Positions 34,922 to 47,323 of a stretch of DNA of 64,000 bases are shown piece by piece. This DNA comes from Isoetes taiwanensis (taxonomy: Eukaryota > Streptophyta > Lycopodiopsida > Isoetales > Isoetaceae). The notes under the pieces were generated by a model, which made no database searches, was not told where the DNA came from, and saw nothing but the letters and a program-made list of their open reading frames with translations. A program made the translations under genes and the position numbers. The stretch is taken from NCBI GenBank assembly GCA_021234155.1, contig JAJEKV010000002.1:16157428-16221427 (forward strand), given 5' to 3'. Each line of letters starts with the position of its first letter. Positions within the stretch are counted from its first letter, which is position 1.

Positions 34922-36110
34922 TGTTATTCTCCCTAAACCTATATGATGCTACTATCATATAAATGCAGAAATCCCCTTTTCCAGAAACATTATCACCGAG
35001 AAAGGCCCTCCGTCTGACTTAGACCACTTTTGATCGCCAAGTGTTCGAGCGAAGGACACAAAGGTGTCATTGGCCCTATTCCTCCTCCGGGATATCCTGT
35101 GGAAGCATACATACATGTTAGCACCAGCAACAATACATAATAATATGCCACCTCAAAAGGTGGCCAATCCATCATCCAAACAGAACATCACAAAACATCA
35201 AAATAACATACACAATTCATAAAGTGAGGGTTCTATCCCGTGCTCAGACTCAAAGGAGGTCGACTAACAATCAAGGTTTCCAAAATACAACAGATGGAGT
35301 CATGACAATGGCATTGGTTGGCATAGAACATTGGCTAGTGTAGTCCACCCCATCTGTCCCTTCTGTGCGCACTTTGCAGATAGGCTGAAACATACTGTGG
35401 TGTGATTGTAGCCTTCTGGAGACGCAATCCTATGGAGTCACCCTGTGGAACTACTCTACTTTGCATCTTCATGATCCAATGAGGCAGGAATGGGACAAGT
35501 CCCTTCCAAGTGCACAATGGCTTCGTGGGTGGCTAGAGGATCGTGGCGACACAAGTCCATACCCCACTTAACCCGCCCAAAATCCATAGCTCGAGATCAG
35601 CCGCACCTATCGAGCCCAAGATGTCCTTTTGGGAGGACACCTGTGACCCAAGGGTATTAGACTCATACCCGACCCACACATAGTGATTGACTATAAGCCT
35701 TGCACACTATAAGGGGCCCCAGTAGCTACGTTCAACAAGGCCCCACCCCACACCATCGTTGTGTCCGTTGTCTAATGCTCAATCACAACATAGCATCTAC
35801 ACTCCAGTGGGCTTTATGTGCAGGCTGCAATTATTGGGATTTATATGATTTTAGCTATAAACTATACTTCTACCATCTTTTAGGGCTCTACCTTCCCTTA
35901 TCCCACCATACATCCATTCATAACTTTCAATAAAGAAATAATATAAGATTCTATCATCCATCTAATCAAACATGGGTTAATATTTACTAAAAACTCAAGC
36001 TATCTATTCCTACAAACCGGTGTCTTGGCTAGATCCATTATCTCTCAGGTTCTCCATGATCTTCTGGTTGAATAGACGGCTCTTCCTCCTCTTCCTCCAA
36101 ATCTCCCAAA
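34922..36110 (-). repeat. 5' LTR of the minus-strand gypsy element (outer end uncertain)
   Basis: On the minus strand it shares blocks with the 3' LTR at 28677-30310: GGGTATGA, GTGTCGCCACGAT, CTCTAGCCACCC, AGTAGTTCCACAGGGTGACTCC-like, CTTTGAGTCTGAGC and GACGGAGGGCC, in the same order and spacing. It is therefore the same LTR family but divergent. The outer boundary was not resolved; the coordinate given is approximate. Confidence 0.65.
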
Positions 36111-36776
36111 TCGAATTGGGGCAAATTGGGGCGAGGCCCCAACTTGGGTGACCCTAAATGGCAACTTCTTCCTTGCCCAATCGATTTGGGTTAGGTGGCC
36201 ATTGCCAAACTAAATCAGCTAATAATTAATTGATATAATTAATTGCTAATTACTAACCAATTTCGCATCACTTGCTATTAAATTAGTATTAAACTTAACA
36301 TGTCTAACCTTGCCCCCTTAATTAATCACATGAATAATTAATATACCATTAATTACTTTCGGTGACTTGCCATATATTTGTATGTATTGCGTATAAAATC
36401 CTTGGAAAGTCACAACAGTGACACATATAAAGATAGAAGGTTCACGTATGAAGATAATGCCCTGATCCTGAGTACGTGTTTCTTGCTTTGGGACTAAAGA
36501 CCTCGTTTGCAATAGAAGCAGAAGGCCAATTTTCATACAAACCCTAATTTTCTCGGCCCCAAGGTTACACATAACAACCAACACATAACTACCATTAACA
36601 TTAATTAACACAACCATTGGGTCCAACACATTTAAATTAAAATCCCCCTTAAACCCCCTTTGGTTTGGGTGCATATTCACACGGGGGTGACTCCGGGCAA
36701 CGAGAGATGTTGGATAGGCATATTCACCCCTTATTCCTTAATCTACACCGTACGTAAAGTTCCTCGTTTGTGGGGT

Positions 36777-38290
36777 GGGTAAAAGCATGTTAGGGTGTAC
36801 CACTTTTGGAACCTGCAAAAGTACATACACTAGGTACTTCAGAACTGGGTACTTTCTCATTTTTATTTTCATTAAAACTAGTACGAAAGTCCAAAATAAA
36901 AGTCAAGGACGCATTAATATTCAAAGTTAAGATAAAGATAATGCTACCGGAGACCAAAATATATATAAAAGTTCTAGAATGTACCTTTTATTGAGATATT
37001 ACACAGGTACCCAGTACCCAGTCTTGGGTACCTTTTTAGGTGCTTTTTTGGTCACTAAATGCAGATCGATCCGACGGATCGCGATTCTCGAGCCAGACGA
37101 GCATGCAAGAGTTGCATGCGTTGCCTGCATGCATTGCATGCATTTCGGGCCTCTCATCCGGTTAGGGGATCGCTATTTCTTCACGCATTCGCCTTGACTT
37201 CTCATCGGCGCTTTCTCTTAAGCCCGGCCGGTGTTTGAGGGTTATGTTCTATGCTCTCATGCGGAGAGGAGGGGCTTCCTCTTGCATGGGTTGACCTTTC
37301 GTGGCATTTCCTATCATTCTTGTTTCTCTTCGACCGACCTTTCTGGCGTATCCCTTCACGGCGTTTCTTATCGTTCTCGGTTCTCTTCTACCTTGGCTGC
37401 GTTGACCTTTCTGGCGCATCCCTTCTGGCGTTTCCTATCTTTTTCGTATCTCTTCCTATCCTTCTCGTCTCCGGCTTCTACCTCGGCATTCCTCCACTAT
37501 GGGGCAATTCTTGAGCCTTCATCTCGGATCGTGGGAAGTTCTCTTCTTCGAGGCGTTGTTGTGTCATGCAGTCGCGGCTTCGAGAATGCGGTCGATCCGG
37601 CCGGATCGCGATTCTCGAGCGGGACGAGCATGCAAGAGTTGCATCGTTGCTGCATGCATTGCATGCATTTCGGGCCTCTCATCCGGTTAGGGGATCGCTA
37701 TTTCTTCTGCATTCGCCTTGACTTCTCATCGGGCGCTTTCTCAAAGCCGGTGTTTCAGGTTATGTTCTATGCTCTCCCTCCCTCCCTCCCTTAAGTATTT
37801 TGTTTATATATGTTGTTAGCGTGGCCGCGCTTTAATCACCCCCTCGCTTTTTCGAGGGTTTTGTTCTTCTCTATTGTGTTTTGTGGTCTTATGCAGGTGC
37901 AGTTGCCGCGGCGTTGGTTTCTTTTGGGCGTGGGTTTTTGGGAAGTTTAGCAGCCGGCGTTGTCTAAGCCCCTTGCCTAGGGCTTATCGCTAGGTTTTTC
38001 CTAAAAACCGAAAAGGGCGGGTTTTTAATCCGGCGATAAGCCCTAGGCGGTACACTAGCCAAACATCTATGATATATTTTTGTATTTTGGGGTCCGTGTG
38101 TTATGATTTGGATATTCCCTCGTATTTTTTGTTTTTGGGTAGCTTGCGATATGCAGCTACCCACTCTCTACCATTGTAATTACACTGCTGGGATGAATAG
38201 AAAAGCCCCATCCATCGGGCGTTGTTGTGTCATGCGAGTCGCAGCTCGAGAATAATACTTTTTAAGGGACACCCTAACATGCTTTTACCC
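36777..38290. mobile_element. 321-bp MITE, copy split by a later insertion
   Basis: Termini GGGTAAAAGCATGTTAGGGTGT and its inverse at 38290, flanked by GGGT at 36773-36776 and 38291-38294 (4-bp duplication). The uninterrupted versions are at 56156-56476 and 62997-63317. No coding capacity. Confidence 0.88.
37061..38250. mobile_element. 1.19-kb insertion inside the MITE, copy 1 only, AAT duplication
   Basis: Absent from copy 2, whose uninterrupted sequence defines the ends; AAT repeats at 37058-37060 and 38251-38253. It is GC-richer than its surroundings. Two internal stretches are related as tandem copies (37064-37255 and 37587-37780, sharing GGATCGCGATTCTCGAG, GACGAGCATGCAAGAGTTGC and CATTTCGGGCCTCTCATCC). 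TTGTTGTGTCATGC occurs both at 37556 and near the right end. A 16-bp perfect stem GCCTAGGGCTTATCGC pairs 37975-37990 with 38033-38048. No TG..CA ends and no protein recognised; class unknown. Confidence 0.75.
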
Positions 38291-40523
38291 GGGTATGCAA
38301 GTACAAAATTTGCTATACCGTATAACAAGATTTGCAAAATACTATAAGATTTCCAGCAAAATACTATATGGTGTTAATTTTGTACGTGCCAAATATAATT
38401 ATAAGGGCTCTCGCCCCTACGCCACCCCGGTGTGAATATGCACCCAAACCAAAGGGGGTTTAAGGGGGATTTTAATTTAAATGTGTTGGACCCAATGGTT
38501 GTGTTAATTAATGTTAATGGTAGTTATGTGTTGGTTGTTATCTTAAAAAAAATTTTGGGCCCTTCGGGCCCTAACAAAAACAAACATTTATCTATGTGCA
38601 CTTAGTTACACATTGACCAAATTGTTAAAGAATACAACTTTGCATACATAAAACACAAGTATTTAGAAAACACCATTGTTATTTTCGTCCTTGTCAACTT
38701 CAAATTTAAGAATGTGATTTAACATTCTCTCTAGTTTACACCCCTTACTCCAAAACTATAGCGTTGTACAATGTTCACAATAAAGGATGCCATTCCCAAG
38801 GTAAAGAAACCATCTTTGAAAGCATTACAATCCATACCTAAGAACCTATCTCAAATTTAATCATTGTTATAAACTTTGATACAAGCACCTTAGATACAAG
38901 CACCTTCAATGCTCGAAGGGCACATCTAGCCTGTTCCAGCAATTAAATACAGCTTCAAAATCATAAAAGTTTAATTCATCGTAATTCGACAGAACTACGC
39001 AGATTTGTTGATGAGTTCAGTATTCTGCAAAGTCGTCTTCTAATAATGGCCTGGGTTAAAGGGAAAAATTCTACCTACAAAAAGCTATGAATCAACGAGA
39101 ACCTCAGAGCAAGCACAAGTCTCGGGCGCATTGGCAAGAACCGAGGTAAAAGCGGTACTTTTCAAGAATGTTTGCAAGAATAGACCAAAATGGTGGGCCG
39201 ACGACTCACATTACAAAGGCACTATCTGAAGCCTACGCTTTTTATGCATATTTAAAATAGAATCTTCGATGATGAGGAAATGCGTTCAGAAGTGGTTCAA
39301 CCCAAATAATCCAAAATGTTCGAATGGTATGACAGATGCAAGAAAGAAATAGACATTATTAAGAAATAGACATTATTATCATAATCAATGAGAGACCAAA
39401 TAAGATTGCTTATCTTGAATGGTTTCCTCCAGACCAATGCTATAACTCCTCTACTCCCAATACCTTTGTGCATTTCAAAAACCTGTCTTAGCCACCAATA
39501 AAAACCTGGCCGATTATCGAATCGCTTGCTTTCTTCGTGAATCGCTGCTTTCTCGCATGTTTCTTGTTGCTAATTGGGCTTCTTAAATAAGAAGTCTCTT
39601 TCAATGCCACAAATTCCCATGCGGTTAGCAAAGGCTTAATTTGTCTGCTTCACTGCCACCGAGTACGAGAGCAAAGCAATAGCATGGTCAGACAGGAATT
39701 ATACAAACAAATAGTAGAGTCGGAAAGAACTTGTAGAAGAAACCCTGTCAAAACATGATCGGCACTAAAACTTGTGTCTGTCAAAAACTGTAAAATCTCA
39801 ACAATGTTGGCCCTAGTGCAAATGAAACCAGAAACTTTCCAAGAGCCGATTTGAAGATGAATAAGCTACAAACATTTGTCGATTAATAAGCAAATGCGGT
39901 TCTGGAACAGCCTTTGGTGCAAAAGAAGTGAAGAAGGATCAAAACCGCAGGGGACGAATCCAAGAATGCCGAAATTGACAGAGGACTGTCGAGACCATAC
40001 CTCAGGGGATTATTAACGGCCCGATCCTCAAAGCCAACCGACAAAAGCGGTACCGAAAACAAAACACCGCAAAGAAGTCCCAACGTAGCATTGGACAATA
40101 ATCTGAGAACCAACATCATCAGCCGTTATATGATATTCGTGTCTTACTGAACTCTTATATGAAACATCCAATTCAAAACTGCATCAGATTAACCCAACAA
40201 CATGTTACAGAATTGATTTTCCATGCCCATCTCTGCAGCTCAAGGCCGAAAACCCCCCTGAAACCCACAAGGCCCACGAAATCCATAGCATTGTTCAAAT
40301 TTAAGGCTCTGAAGGAAAAACCAGCTAACCTAATCGAATAAGGGGGCTTGCTACGATACCTCCAGGTCACCTAGAGCAGAGAATCCAGGCATTGCAAGGT
40401 GCATCTTTGCACAGGGAATTGTGAAACAGAACATGCAGGGGAAGACCTGCAGACGACCTAAGGCCATGCCCCTGCGGCCCTTGCTCTGCCCTGTAATCGG
40501 TGGAAAAGGGTTTCAGAACATAC

Positions 40524-40594
40524 CTTGAAGCTGCCAGATCCTGCTTTCGTGGTAATCTACTCGTCTGCAAGAACAGAATCTCGCTCAAAGCCAT
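40524..40594 (-). CDS. Possible first exon of an unknown gene (copy 1; copy 2 at 58657-58727)
   Basis: ATG opens MALSEILFLQTSRLPRKQDL and after 71 nt meets a consensus donor AAG|GTATGT. The sequence is hydrophobic then basic, as in many organelle-targeting peptides. Downstream exons could not be assigned with confidence, so the gene may be a fragment. Both copies are identical here. Confidence 0.25.
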
Positions 40595-42472
40595 TGCCTC
40601 ACCAAGCCCTAGATATAACTAAAAGAACCCTAAAATAACCTGGCTCGATGCTTGCATGCTCGATTTGGGATAGTTTTTAAAATCATAGTTGTAACCATTG
40701 AAAAATGCCACTAAAAGTATCGTGATAGTATGCGCACTCTAGATGTACTGATTAGTACGTCTCATCAAATACGGTCATCAAATCATATAAAAACCTTAGG
40801 AAAAAAAGTACAAAAACACAAAGAAAACCCCCTGTTATTATGCTACATATTATGCCACCCATCCGATCTGAGCTTCGCCATATGGAGTATAGCCATGAAG
40901 AGGGGAAAGCCGACAGACGAAGGAGATCGAAAGGAATTTGCTGGGTTTTTCTAATTTTCACAATAATGTGAAATTGTCAAGATTTAATGGAAGATATTAA
41001 TTTTAGATGAGGTGGCTTATTACATGGACACCTTAGAATTGCAGGAAAGTTGAATTTTTTTGTTTTGGTGTGTTATGGGAGATGTGATTTTTTTATTTAA
41101 AAAAAAACATTGGCAAGATCATGAATAACATATAAAACATTAAACATAGCACAAATCCCATAACACCCCAAAACAAAAAATTTCATTTTTTTTTTTTTTG
41201 ATACAAAACATGGCTAATAAAACACAACCACCATAACATCATCTTCCAAAGTAAGGAATGAAAGAGGCCCAAAAAGTAAAATGCTCAACCTACCTGTCTT
41301 AGTTTTTGCATATAATTTGCAACGCTACCTTTGCAGGTCTTCTGGCTTGTTTAGCCATGGCTAAGCTCTAGAAGTAATCAAGCCTCTCCCTTTCATCTTC
41401 TCTTTCTTGTTTTGCTATATGAATCCAAAAGCGAATCTAAATTCTACCATGCATACACCTTGAAAGCCAGATAAAACTAATTTATAGCCAATTCAACACA
41501 GTCTACCAGTGAACCATCACAATTTATGTTCCAGAACCAAGCACAAGCACAGGGAAGCGCGAGCTTATTAGGATCAAGCAAACCCTCGAGTCCAGGAATT
41601 ACATTACCCTCTGCAACAATCTGCATGTATCAAGCAAGCCGCCCAACTCACCTGGGGATCCTCGGATTGACATGCAAGCGACTATCCAACAAAACTCCAC
41701 GCCTTCCGTTGGTGGGTTTCAAAAAAAAAAGATAAATAACAAAAATGTTCTTAAAAAGATTGTTACATAGCCCATAAAAAGATAAACCAATAACGTAATA
41801 TAAGCCCTCAAAATAGTATAAGCTTCTTTATTTTCCTTTTCATTTTTAGCTACATCTTTTCTTTATTTCCCTTTTTCATTTTTAGCTACATATTTTCTAT
41901 GTTTATATAAGCTCACAATGGTTCAACACGCACAAAAAATCCCTATTTTTGAATTAACATCTAATTCCAGATTACAAAAATAAAGGAAATAAACATCACA
42001 AGTTAAGTAAATGAAAATAAAGAAAATAGATAGAAGATAGTATTTTTACGTCATGCCACATTGGCAGCATCCATGAGGACATTTGACGGACCCCCAGAGA
42101 CTTAAACACAATATCTCTTAATTACTAACCCAATGGACTAGCCACTAAACCGAACAGGAGGAACCAATAGAGAAAATAACGAAAAATAAAATATGAAAAG
42201 ATAGAAACAAAAAAATTAAATATTAAGATTAGCAAGGAATAGGCTGCAAGAGGAAACTGCTCTGGTCATTTTCCTTGGCAGGCAGATGTCGGACATACTG
42301 CTTATAAGTTAATACAAAATCCTTTTAATATGTCCACAGCGATCATCGTACTTCATAAAAGTATGATTATAATTCTTATACTCAAATGCTCTCCACACTT
42401 CTTTCATTCCCTATTCTCATTGACCTACAAGGTCAAATCACAATCCTTAACTAGTATAGTTATTTGTTATCC

Positions 42473-42658
42473 CTATTGCCAAAACGTGTTAAAATGTAAT
42501 AGCCTTCTAATACAACCTATAGGGTGGGTAATTTGTTGATTTAAATCATCTAGAATACCCTTTTCACCAGCAAAAGTAATAACATGAGCCTTCTTTTTTG
42601 GCCTATCATAATTACTCTTGTTTGCGCTCTTTACCATGCACACAAATGCCTCATGAGC
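42473..42658 (-). CDS. Possible terminal exon, unknown protein (copy 1; copy 2 near 60620-60804)
   Basis: After a TTTTTATAG acceptor, 61 codons run from AHEAFVCMVKSANKSNYD through KKKAHVITFAGEKGILDD to TAG with no break. The composition is protein-like but no family was recognised and the upstream exon is unknown. Confidence 0.3.
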   Translation of the reverse strand, partial: AHEAFVCMVKSANKSNYDRPKKKAHVITFAGEKGILDDLNQQITHPIGCIRRLLHFNTFWQ

Positions 42659-43290
42659 CTATAAAAAGATTGGATCGGTCAGAATGTTGAAAGGATGATC
42701 ATAGATCGATTTTCCGTTATATTCATTCTCTCTCTTTGTGCACAATTTTGGCTATCCCTCTCAAAAGAGAACTAAGCCTAAACAACAATGAAAACCAATA
42801 ATATAAAAGTAACGAACGACAAAACAACGGATTACTTATGTTTTAGGAGGATACACTCTTCCTTTCTTCTTCTTCTTAGCCTGGACGTTTGGTCAGTGGT
42901 AATACACTAGTCCTAGATATCTCGAGTTCGAGGCCACCTATAGTCGCATTCAATGTAAAGTGGTTGGGGGCAGGACCTAGCAATTATACGACTAAGCAAT
43001 GTTTAGTGTGGTGTGTGTGGTATGTCCTAAAGGATGCTATCAAGTGGCATGATGTAAAAATTGCAGGGATGCTGCCAAGTGGCATGATGTAAGAACTCCT
43101 CCTCCTCATCGCAGAAGAGAACTTCATCAAACAATTACCCGAAGCATATAATGTGTCAACATTCAATTCAACTACGTCAAGTCTAGTTTCTCCACCGGAA
43201 CAACCAACCCCAATCCAAAATCCTTTCTTCCTTTGTCAAATCTTCTTCTCACTCAAGTATTTACAGTACTGGAACGATCGAGACCACCAT

Positions 43291-43482
43291 TCAATGCCTG
43301 CCGTAATAAGTCTTCATCCAATTATCATTTGCATTGAATCCCTCTTCATCACTGCCATCATTACCATCATCATCTTCTGCAAGAATCGGCTAACTCTCAT
43401 TCATTGTAATAGGACTTTCCACATCAGAAACTCCTCCATGTATATTGAAAGACGATTCAAAATATCCAGCCATGCCACCAAG
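43291..43482 (-). pseudogene. Acidic coding-like segment with one in-frame TAG
   Basis: After a TATTATAG acceptor the minus strand reads LGGMAGYFESSFNIHGG, VSDVESPITMNES, a TAG at 43392-43390, then PILAEDDDGNDGSDEEGF and a final TGA at 43293. The style is consistent across the stop, so this is either the true C-terminus or a remnant broken by a C-to-T change. Same in copy 2. Confidence 0.3.
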
Positions 43483-44094
43483 CTATAATAATGACTTCCA
43501 ACATTATAATAATTATGACAAGTCTACACACCTGAAAATGACTAATATAGGCAACCTGCAAACAAGACATGGCATAAGAAACTACACATCTAACTGGAAA
43601 AAGAAACAGGAAGGAACAGGATCAAATTTTACCTTTAGGCAACTGAATTCAACCTAGAATCCCTCTTCTGCTATGCAACCACAGGAAGGAACAACTCCAC
43701 AAAGCTTGCAAGCATAAATGCAAATAAATAAAGCCCAACAAAATGACAATGCATGTTTGACATAACATACCTGCACAAGTAGCTACACCGATAATCAGTT
43801 GCACCTAGACAAATACTACACCTCGACTCTCAAGGCATTTAACACCCGCATTTATAAGCAACAAAATAATTTAATAAAATAAGATAAATAAACTACTAAA
43901 AAACAATGAAATAGACCTGTATAACAGTAAACATGTCGAGAAAACAACAAAACCAAGAACGTAATGCACAGTTGGTGCGAATTACTGTTAAATTACGCGT
44001 ATTTTAAAAAGAGTTTAGCCCAAGAGGAGAAGAGTCTGTCGCGCTCCTCATAGCCCTCTCTGGCTTTGGGCAGCATGCCAAACTAGACTATGGA

Positions 44095-44592
44095 TTGGAT
44101 CATGTTATCCTCTTTAAGAGATCGGTAGCTCTTCATTGCCTCGACTTCGCCAGGAGACATCTCAGAGATGCAACATTGTCAGTAGTGGCGGCGACGGCAC
44201 CCGAACTCCCTGCACCTCAGATGGCAAGAGCACTTGAAGGAGGATCGGCCGCAAGGATCTTGCAGAACGTCGGCAAAGGCCTACGACTCAAGAACGTCAA
44301 GAACTTCTTCAAGTTGAGACGACATCGATTGTATGGGAAGCTCTCCAAATGCCACTTCGCAACAAGTCGAGTGGAATACTTGGGGCATGTGGTAACAACT
44401 GAGGGGATTTCTACAGATCCATCTAAGATTGAAGCAATAGTCGATTGGCCAGCTCCAAGGAACGTGGCAGAAGTAAGAAGTTTTCTCGGTCTGGCAGGAT
44501 ATTACAGGAAGTTTGTGAAGGACTTTGCTAGGTGGGCGTCCCCTTTGTCGGATCTCACTAAGGCCAAGAAGATTAAGGATTGGAGGCCTTAA
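44095..44592 (+). pseudogene. Fusion ORF: extra-ORF C-terminus joined in frame to RT thumb
   Basis: At 44308-44316 the deletion joins LKNVKNFFK to [15 protein letters not shown], giving one continuous frame to KKIKDW. The catalytic FFDD is lost. Flanking AAG on both sides in copy 1 (22875-22877, 25675-25677) indicates microhomology deletion. Confidence 0.8.
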
Positions 44593-46480
44593 CAACAGCT
44601 TCAGTGCTTGTTCTTCCAGACCCGAGTAAAGATAAGTTGGTGGCCACGGATGCAAGTAAGATAGCAACAGGGGCAGTCTTGATGCAAGAAGGAAGGGTGG
44701 TCGCCTACGACTCGAAGAAGATGAACGACGCCGAGCAACGCTACCCAACCCATGATCAGGAGCTGCTAGCCATTGTCAGAGCATTAAGGATATGGAGGCA
44801 GTTTCAGTTAGATACTGATCACCAGAGCCTCCAGTATCTTTTCACCCAACCACTCCTCAATCTAAGGCAAAGGAGGTGGATGGAGTTCCTTGAGGAATAT
44901 GATTTTGATATAGTGTACAAGCCCGGCAAGCTTAATGTTGTGGCAGATGCTCTCTCCAGAAGACCGTTTGAGATGAGAACGCATTGTAATGCGATATCCA
45001 CTCTTTCGAATGAGTTTGGTAAGAAAATTGAGGAGACCTTGCCATTAGATGAGGACTTCAAGGAGGTTTGGGCAAGTCTCTCCAAGGAGGCCAGAACAGA
45101 TAGAGAACGGGAGGCTTTCAAGCATTATAAGAAGGAAGGCAATCTGTTGTACCATAAAGATAAGTTGTGCGTGCCTGAATCGTCAGGAGTAAGGAAGTTA
45201 ATTCTTCATGACACACACAACAGCCCAATAGTAGGGCATGCAGGGTTTATGAAGACGTATTTCAAGATTCGAAGTAGCTATTTCTGGGCGGAATGAAGAA
45301 ACAGATAGCCAGATATATTCGGGAATGCCAGTTGTGTCAGCAGACCAAAGCGGAACAGCTTCGAATTCCAGGTGCCTTGGAACCTTTAGCAGTGCCGAAT
45401 GCAAAATGGGAAGTGGTAAGCATGGATTTTATCACAGGACTTCCCAGAACGCTACGAGGCAAAGATGCACTAATGGTGGTCGTAGATAAATTATCTAAGA
45501 TGGCACACTTTGTGCCTTGCAAATCTACGGACACGGCCTTAGACACTGCCAAGGGAGATTTTTAGACTCCATGGCATGCCTCGAGAGATAATATCAGACA
45601 GGGATTCCAAGTTCATAAGTGCATTCTGGCAAGATCTTTTTGCTACGATCCAGACGAAGCTCTCCATGAGCACGGCTTATCATCCGCAGACAGATGGTCA
45701 GACGGAGCGGACGAATCGCATCATCGAAGACATGCTCCGAAGTTATGTGTGATTTTATCCACTTGGTGGAATTCGCCTACAATAGTATGCGGGCGGGGAG
45801 TCATCCTAGATGTCTCCCTTCATGATTAATTATGGGTACCCGGTGCCTAACCAGGATACTTGGCACAATCCGGTGTCAAAGGTTGAAGTATCCCGGCCAG
45901 ATGCTTGGAGATATGCAAAGAACCGGTGGAAGAAGTAAGGGGGTACCTATTAGCAGCAAGAAGTCGGCAAAAGAGTGTAGCCGACAGGCACAGGACCGTA
46001 AGGGAGTTCAAGGTAGGCGACAGCGTATGGTTGAAGATCAAGGTGAAGCAAGCTAAGCTTCGCATAGGGAGTTACAAGAAGCTTGCCCCTAGGTGGGCTG
46101 GTCCGTTCAAGATTTTGGAGAGAGTAGGCTCCCAAGCCTACAAGTTGGATCTCCCGGCCCATCTCAAAGTTCACAAGGTCTTCCACGTAAGTTTATTGAA
46201 AAGGCATAATCCTAACCCTGATGAGGTCTTGGATACTTTAACTTTGTTGGAAATGACAGAAGAGCAAGTTGAAATTGTGCCTGAGTTACTTCTTGATAAG
46301 TCGTTCAAGAAGACAAGGAGGTCTCAGTTCCTCCAGTATTTGGTCAAGTGGAAACACTTGCTCGTGGAAGACGCAACATGGGTATTGAAGCAGTTGGAGA
46401 AGCAATACCCAGAGTTTATGAAGGAGTTTGATGGGCGAGTCGTCTCCGACTTGGTTGACCCCGACTTGCCAGGAGGTTAG
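44580..46480 (+). pseudogene. pol: Gypsy RNase H, integrase, chromodomain (copy 2)
   Basis: RNase H is intact here over 44580-45296 (ATDASKIATGAVLMQEGRVV, YDSKKMNDAEQRYPTHDQEL), unlike copy 1. The integrase zinc region continues at 45293 (RECQLCQQTKAEQ), the core is open over 45572-45751 (PREIISDRDSKFISAFWQ, STAYHPQTDGQTERTNRIIE) and the C-terminal part with chromodomain over 45905-46480. Frame breaks remain near 45296, 45565, 45751 and 45850. The break at 45296 is shared with copy 1. Confidence 0.88.
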
Positions 46481-47323
46481 CTTAGTATGCTCTTAGTTAG
46501 CCTTAAGTTCTGGCTCATGGATTCTAGTTAGTAGAGTGCATGTGCCAGAATCTTGGAACGTGTGGGCGATGATGGGATACGCCTTTAGGGCATTCTCTAG
46601 GCCGGCACGCACCAAGAGGTGTGCATGACCTTTAGGGTCATGTGAGTGAGAAATAAGGCATGGTGGGCGATGATGGGACATCGATCAGATGCTCTCTATG
46701 CCGCGATGCGGGGTACGCACACCTGGCCGTAGGGGGGTCATGGTGAAGGTCAAAGTGATCATCTTGGCGATGATGGGATCGTGAGGCGTTCCTAGCTTAA
46801 AACCCTTGGGGCATGATGCACTAGGGGTATTTTCGACCGCAACCGAAAGTACAAGGTACAAGGTAGCACTTGATCATGGGCGATGATGGGATCATCTTAA
46901 ATGGTCCTTAAGCTCAAATCCAAAAGGGCCATGATCGAGTGCAAGGTATTGGTAAGGGGGGTGGTCCCCTAAAACCACAAAATTTATTAATTAAACTAAC
47001 GTAATGTGCTACTTGTGCAGGACGAGCATAGGGGAGTAGCGGCAGGAGCGCATTACGTGGAAGCGGGGAAGCATAATTTAGACTTAAATTATGAACCCTA
47101 ATAACTCTTATAGTAATGTTTTGATTTATTATAAGGAGTAACTTGTTAAGGCTGTATATAATTTTGTATACATACAATATAGCCTAAAATTTTGTCAATT
47201 AACTCTTAATAGGAAGTTGATCGTTCAAATTAAAGTTGTATACTTATGTTGTTTTGCAGAGATAGTGTAGGTTCGTCACCTTAGCACAATCTTTGAGGGC
47301 GACATTGTCTAAGTGGGGGAGAA

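Larger units (their letters stand above)
36571..38541. mobile_element. Inverted-repeat-bounded segment, copy 1 orientation
   Basis: 112-bp arms at 36571-36682 and 38430-38541 are near-perfect inverted repeats beginning ATAACAACCAACACATAACT. The interior holds a 321-bp MITE interrupted by a 1.19-kb insertion. In the second tandem copy (55902-56682) the interior lies in the opposite orientation between the same arms. The outer flank on the right begins with GGGCCCTTCGGGCCC, a palindromic run. Confidence 0.85.
22572..44007 (+). repeat. Tandem duplication, copy 1 (21.4 kb)
   Basis: Starts at AAAGAGTTTAGCCC inside the extra gypsy ORF and ends at GCGTATTTTAAA. The next base resumes at AAAGAGTTTAGCCC (44008). 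The two parental breakpoints (22572 and 62152) share only AAA, a microhomology-type junction. Confidence 0.9.
38542..44007. other. AT-rich flank of copy 1 with a few exon-like stretches
   Basis: No complete gene. Candidate minus-strand exons are listed separately. Long A and T runs, and TTTTAGCTACATNTTTTCT repeated near 41845 and 41880. Nearly identical to 56683-62153. Confidence 0.5.

Noticed and set aside
38550-38572. GGGCCCTTCGGGCCC as a terminator
   Set aside because: It resembles a bacterial intrinsic terminator, but the context is a plant genome and it abuts an inverted-repeat arm.
38904-38930. IQD-like exon (minus strand ARCALRALK between AG and GT)
   Set aside because: Only nine residues; the adjoining sequence shows no IQ motif and no following GLVRLQALV.
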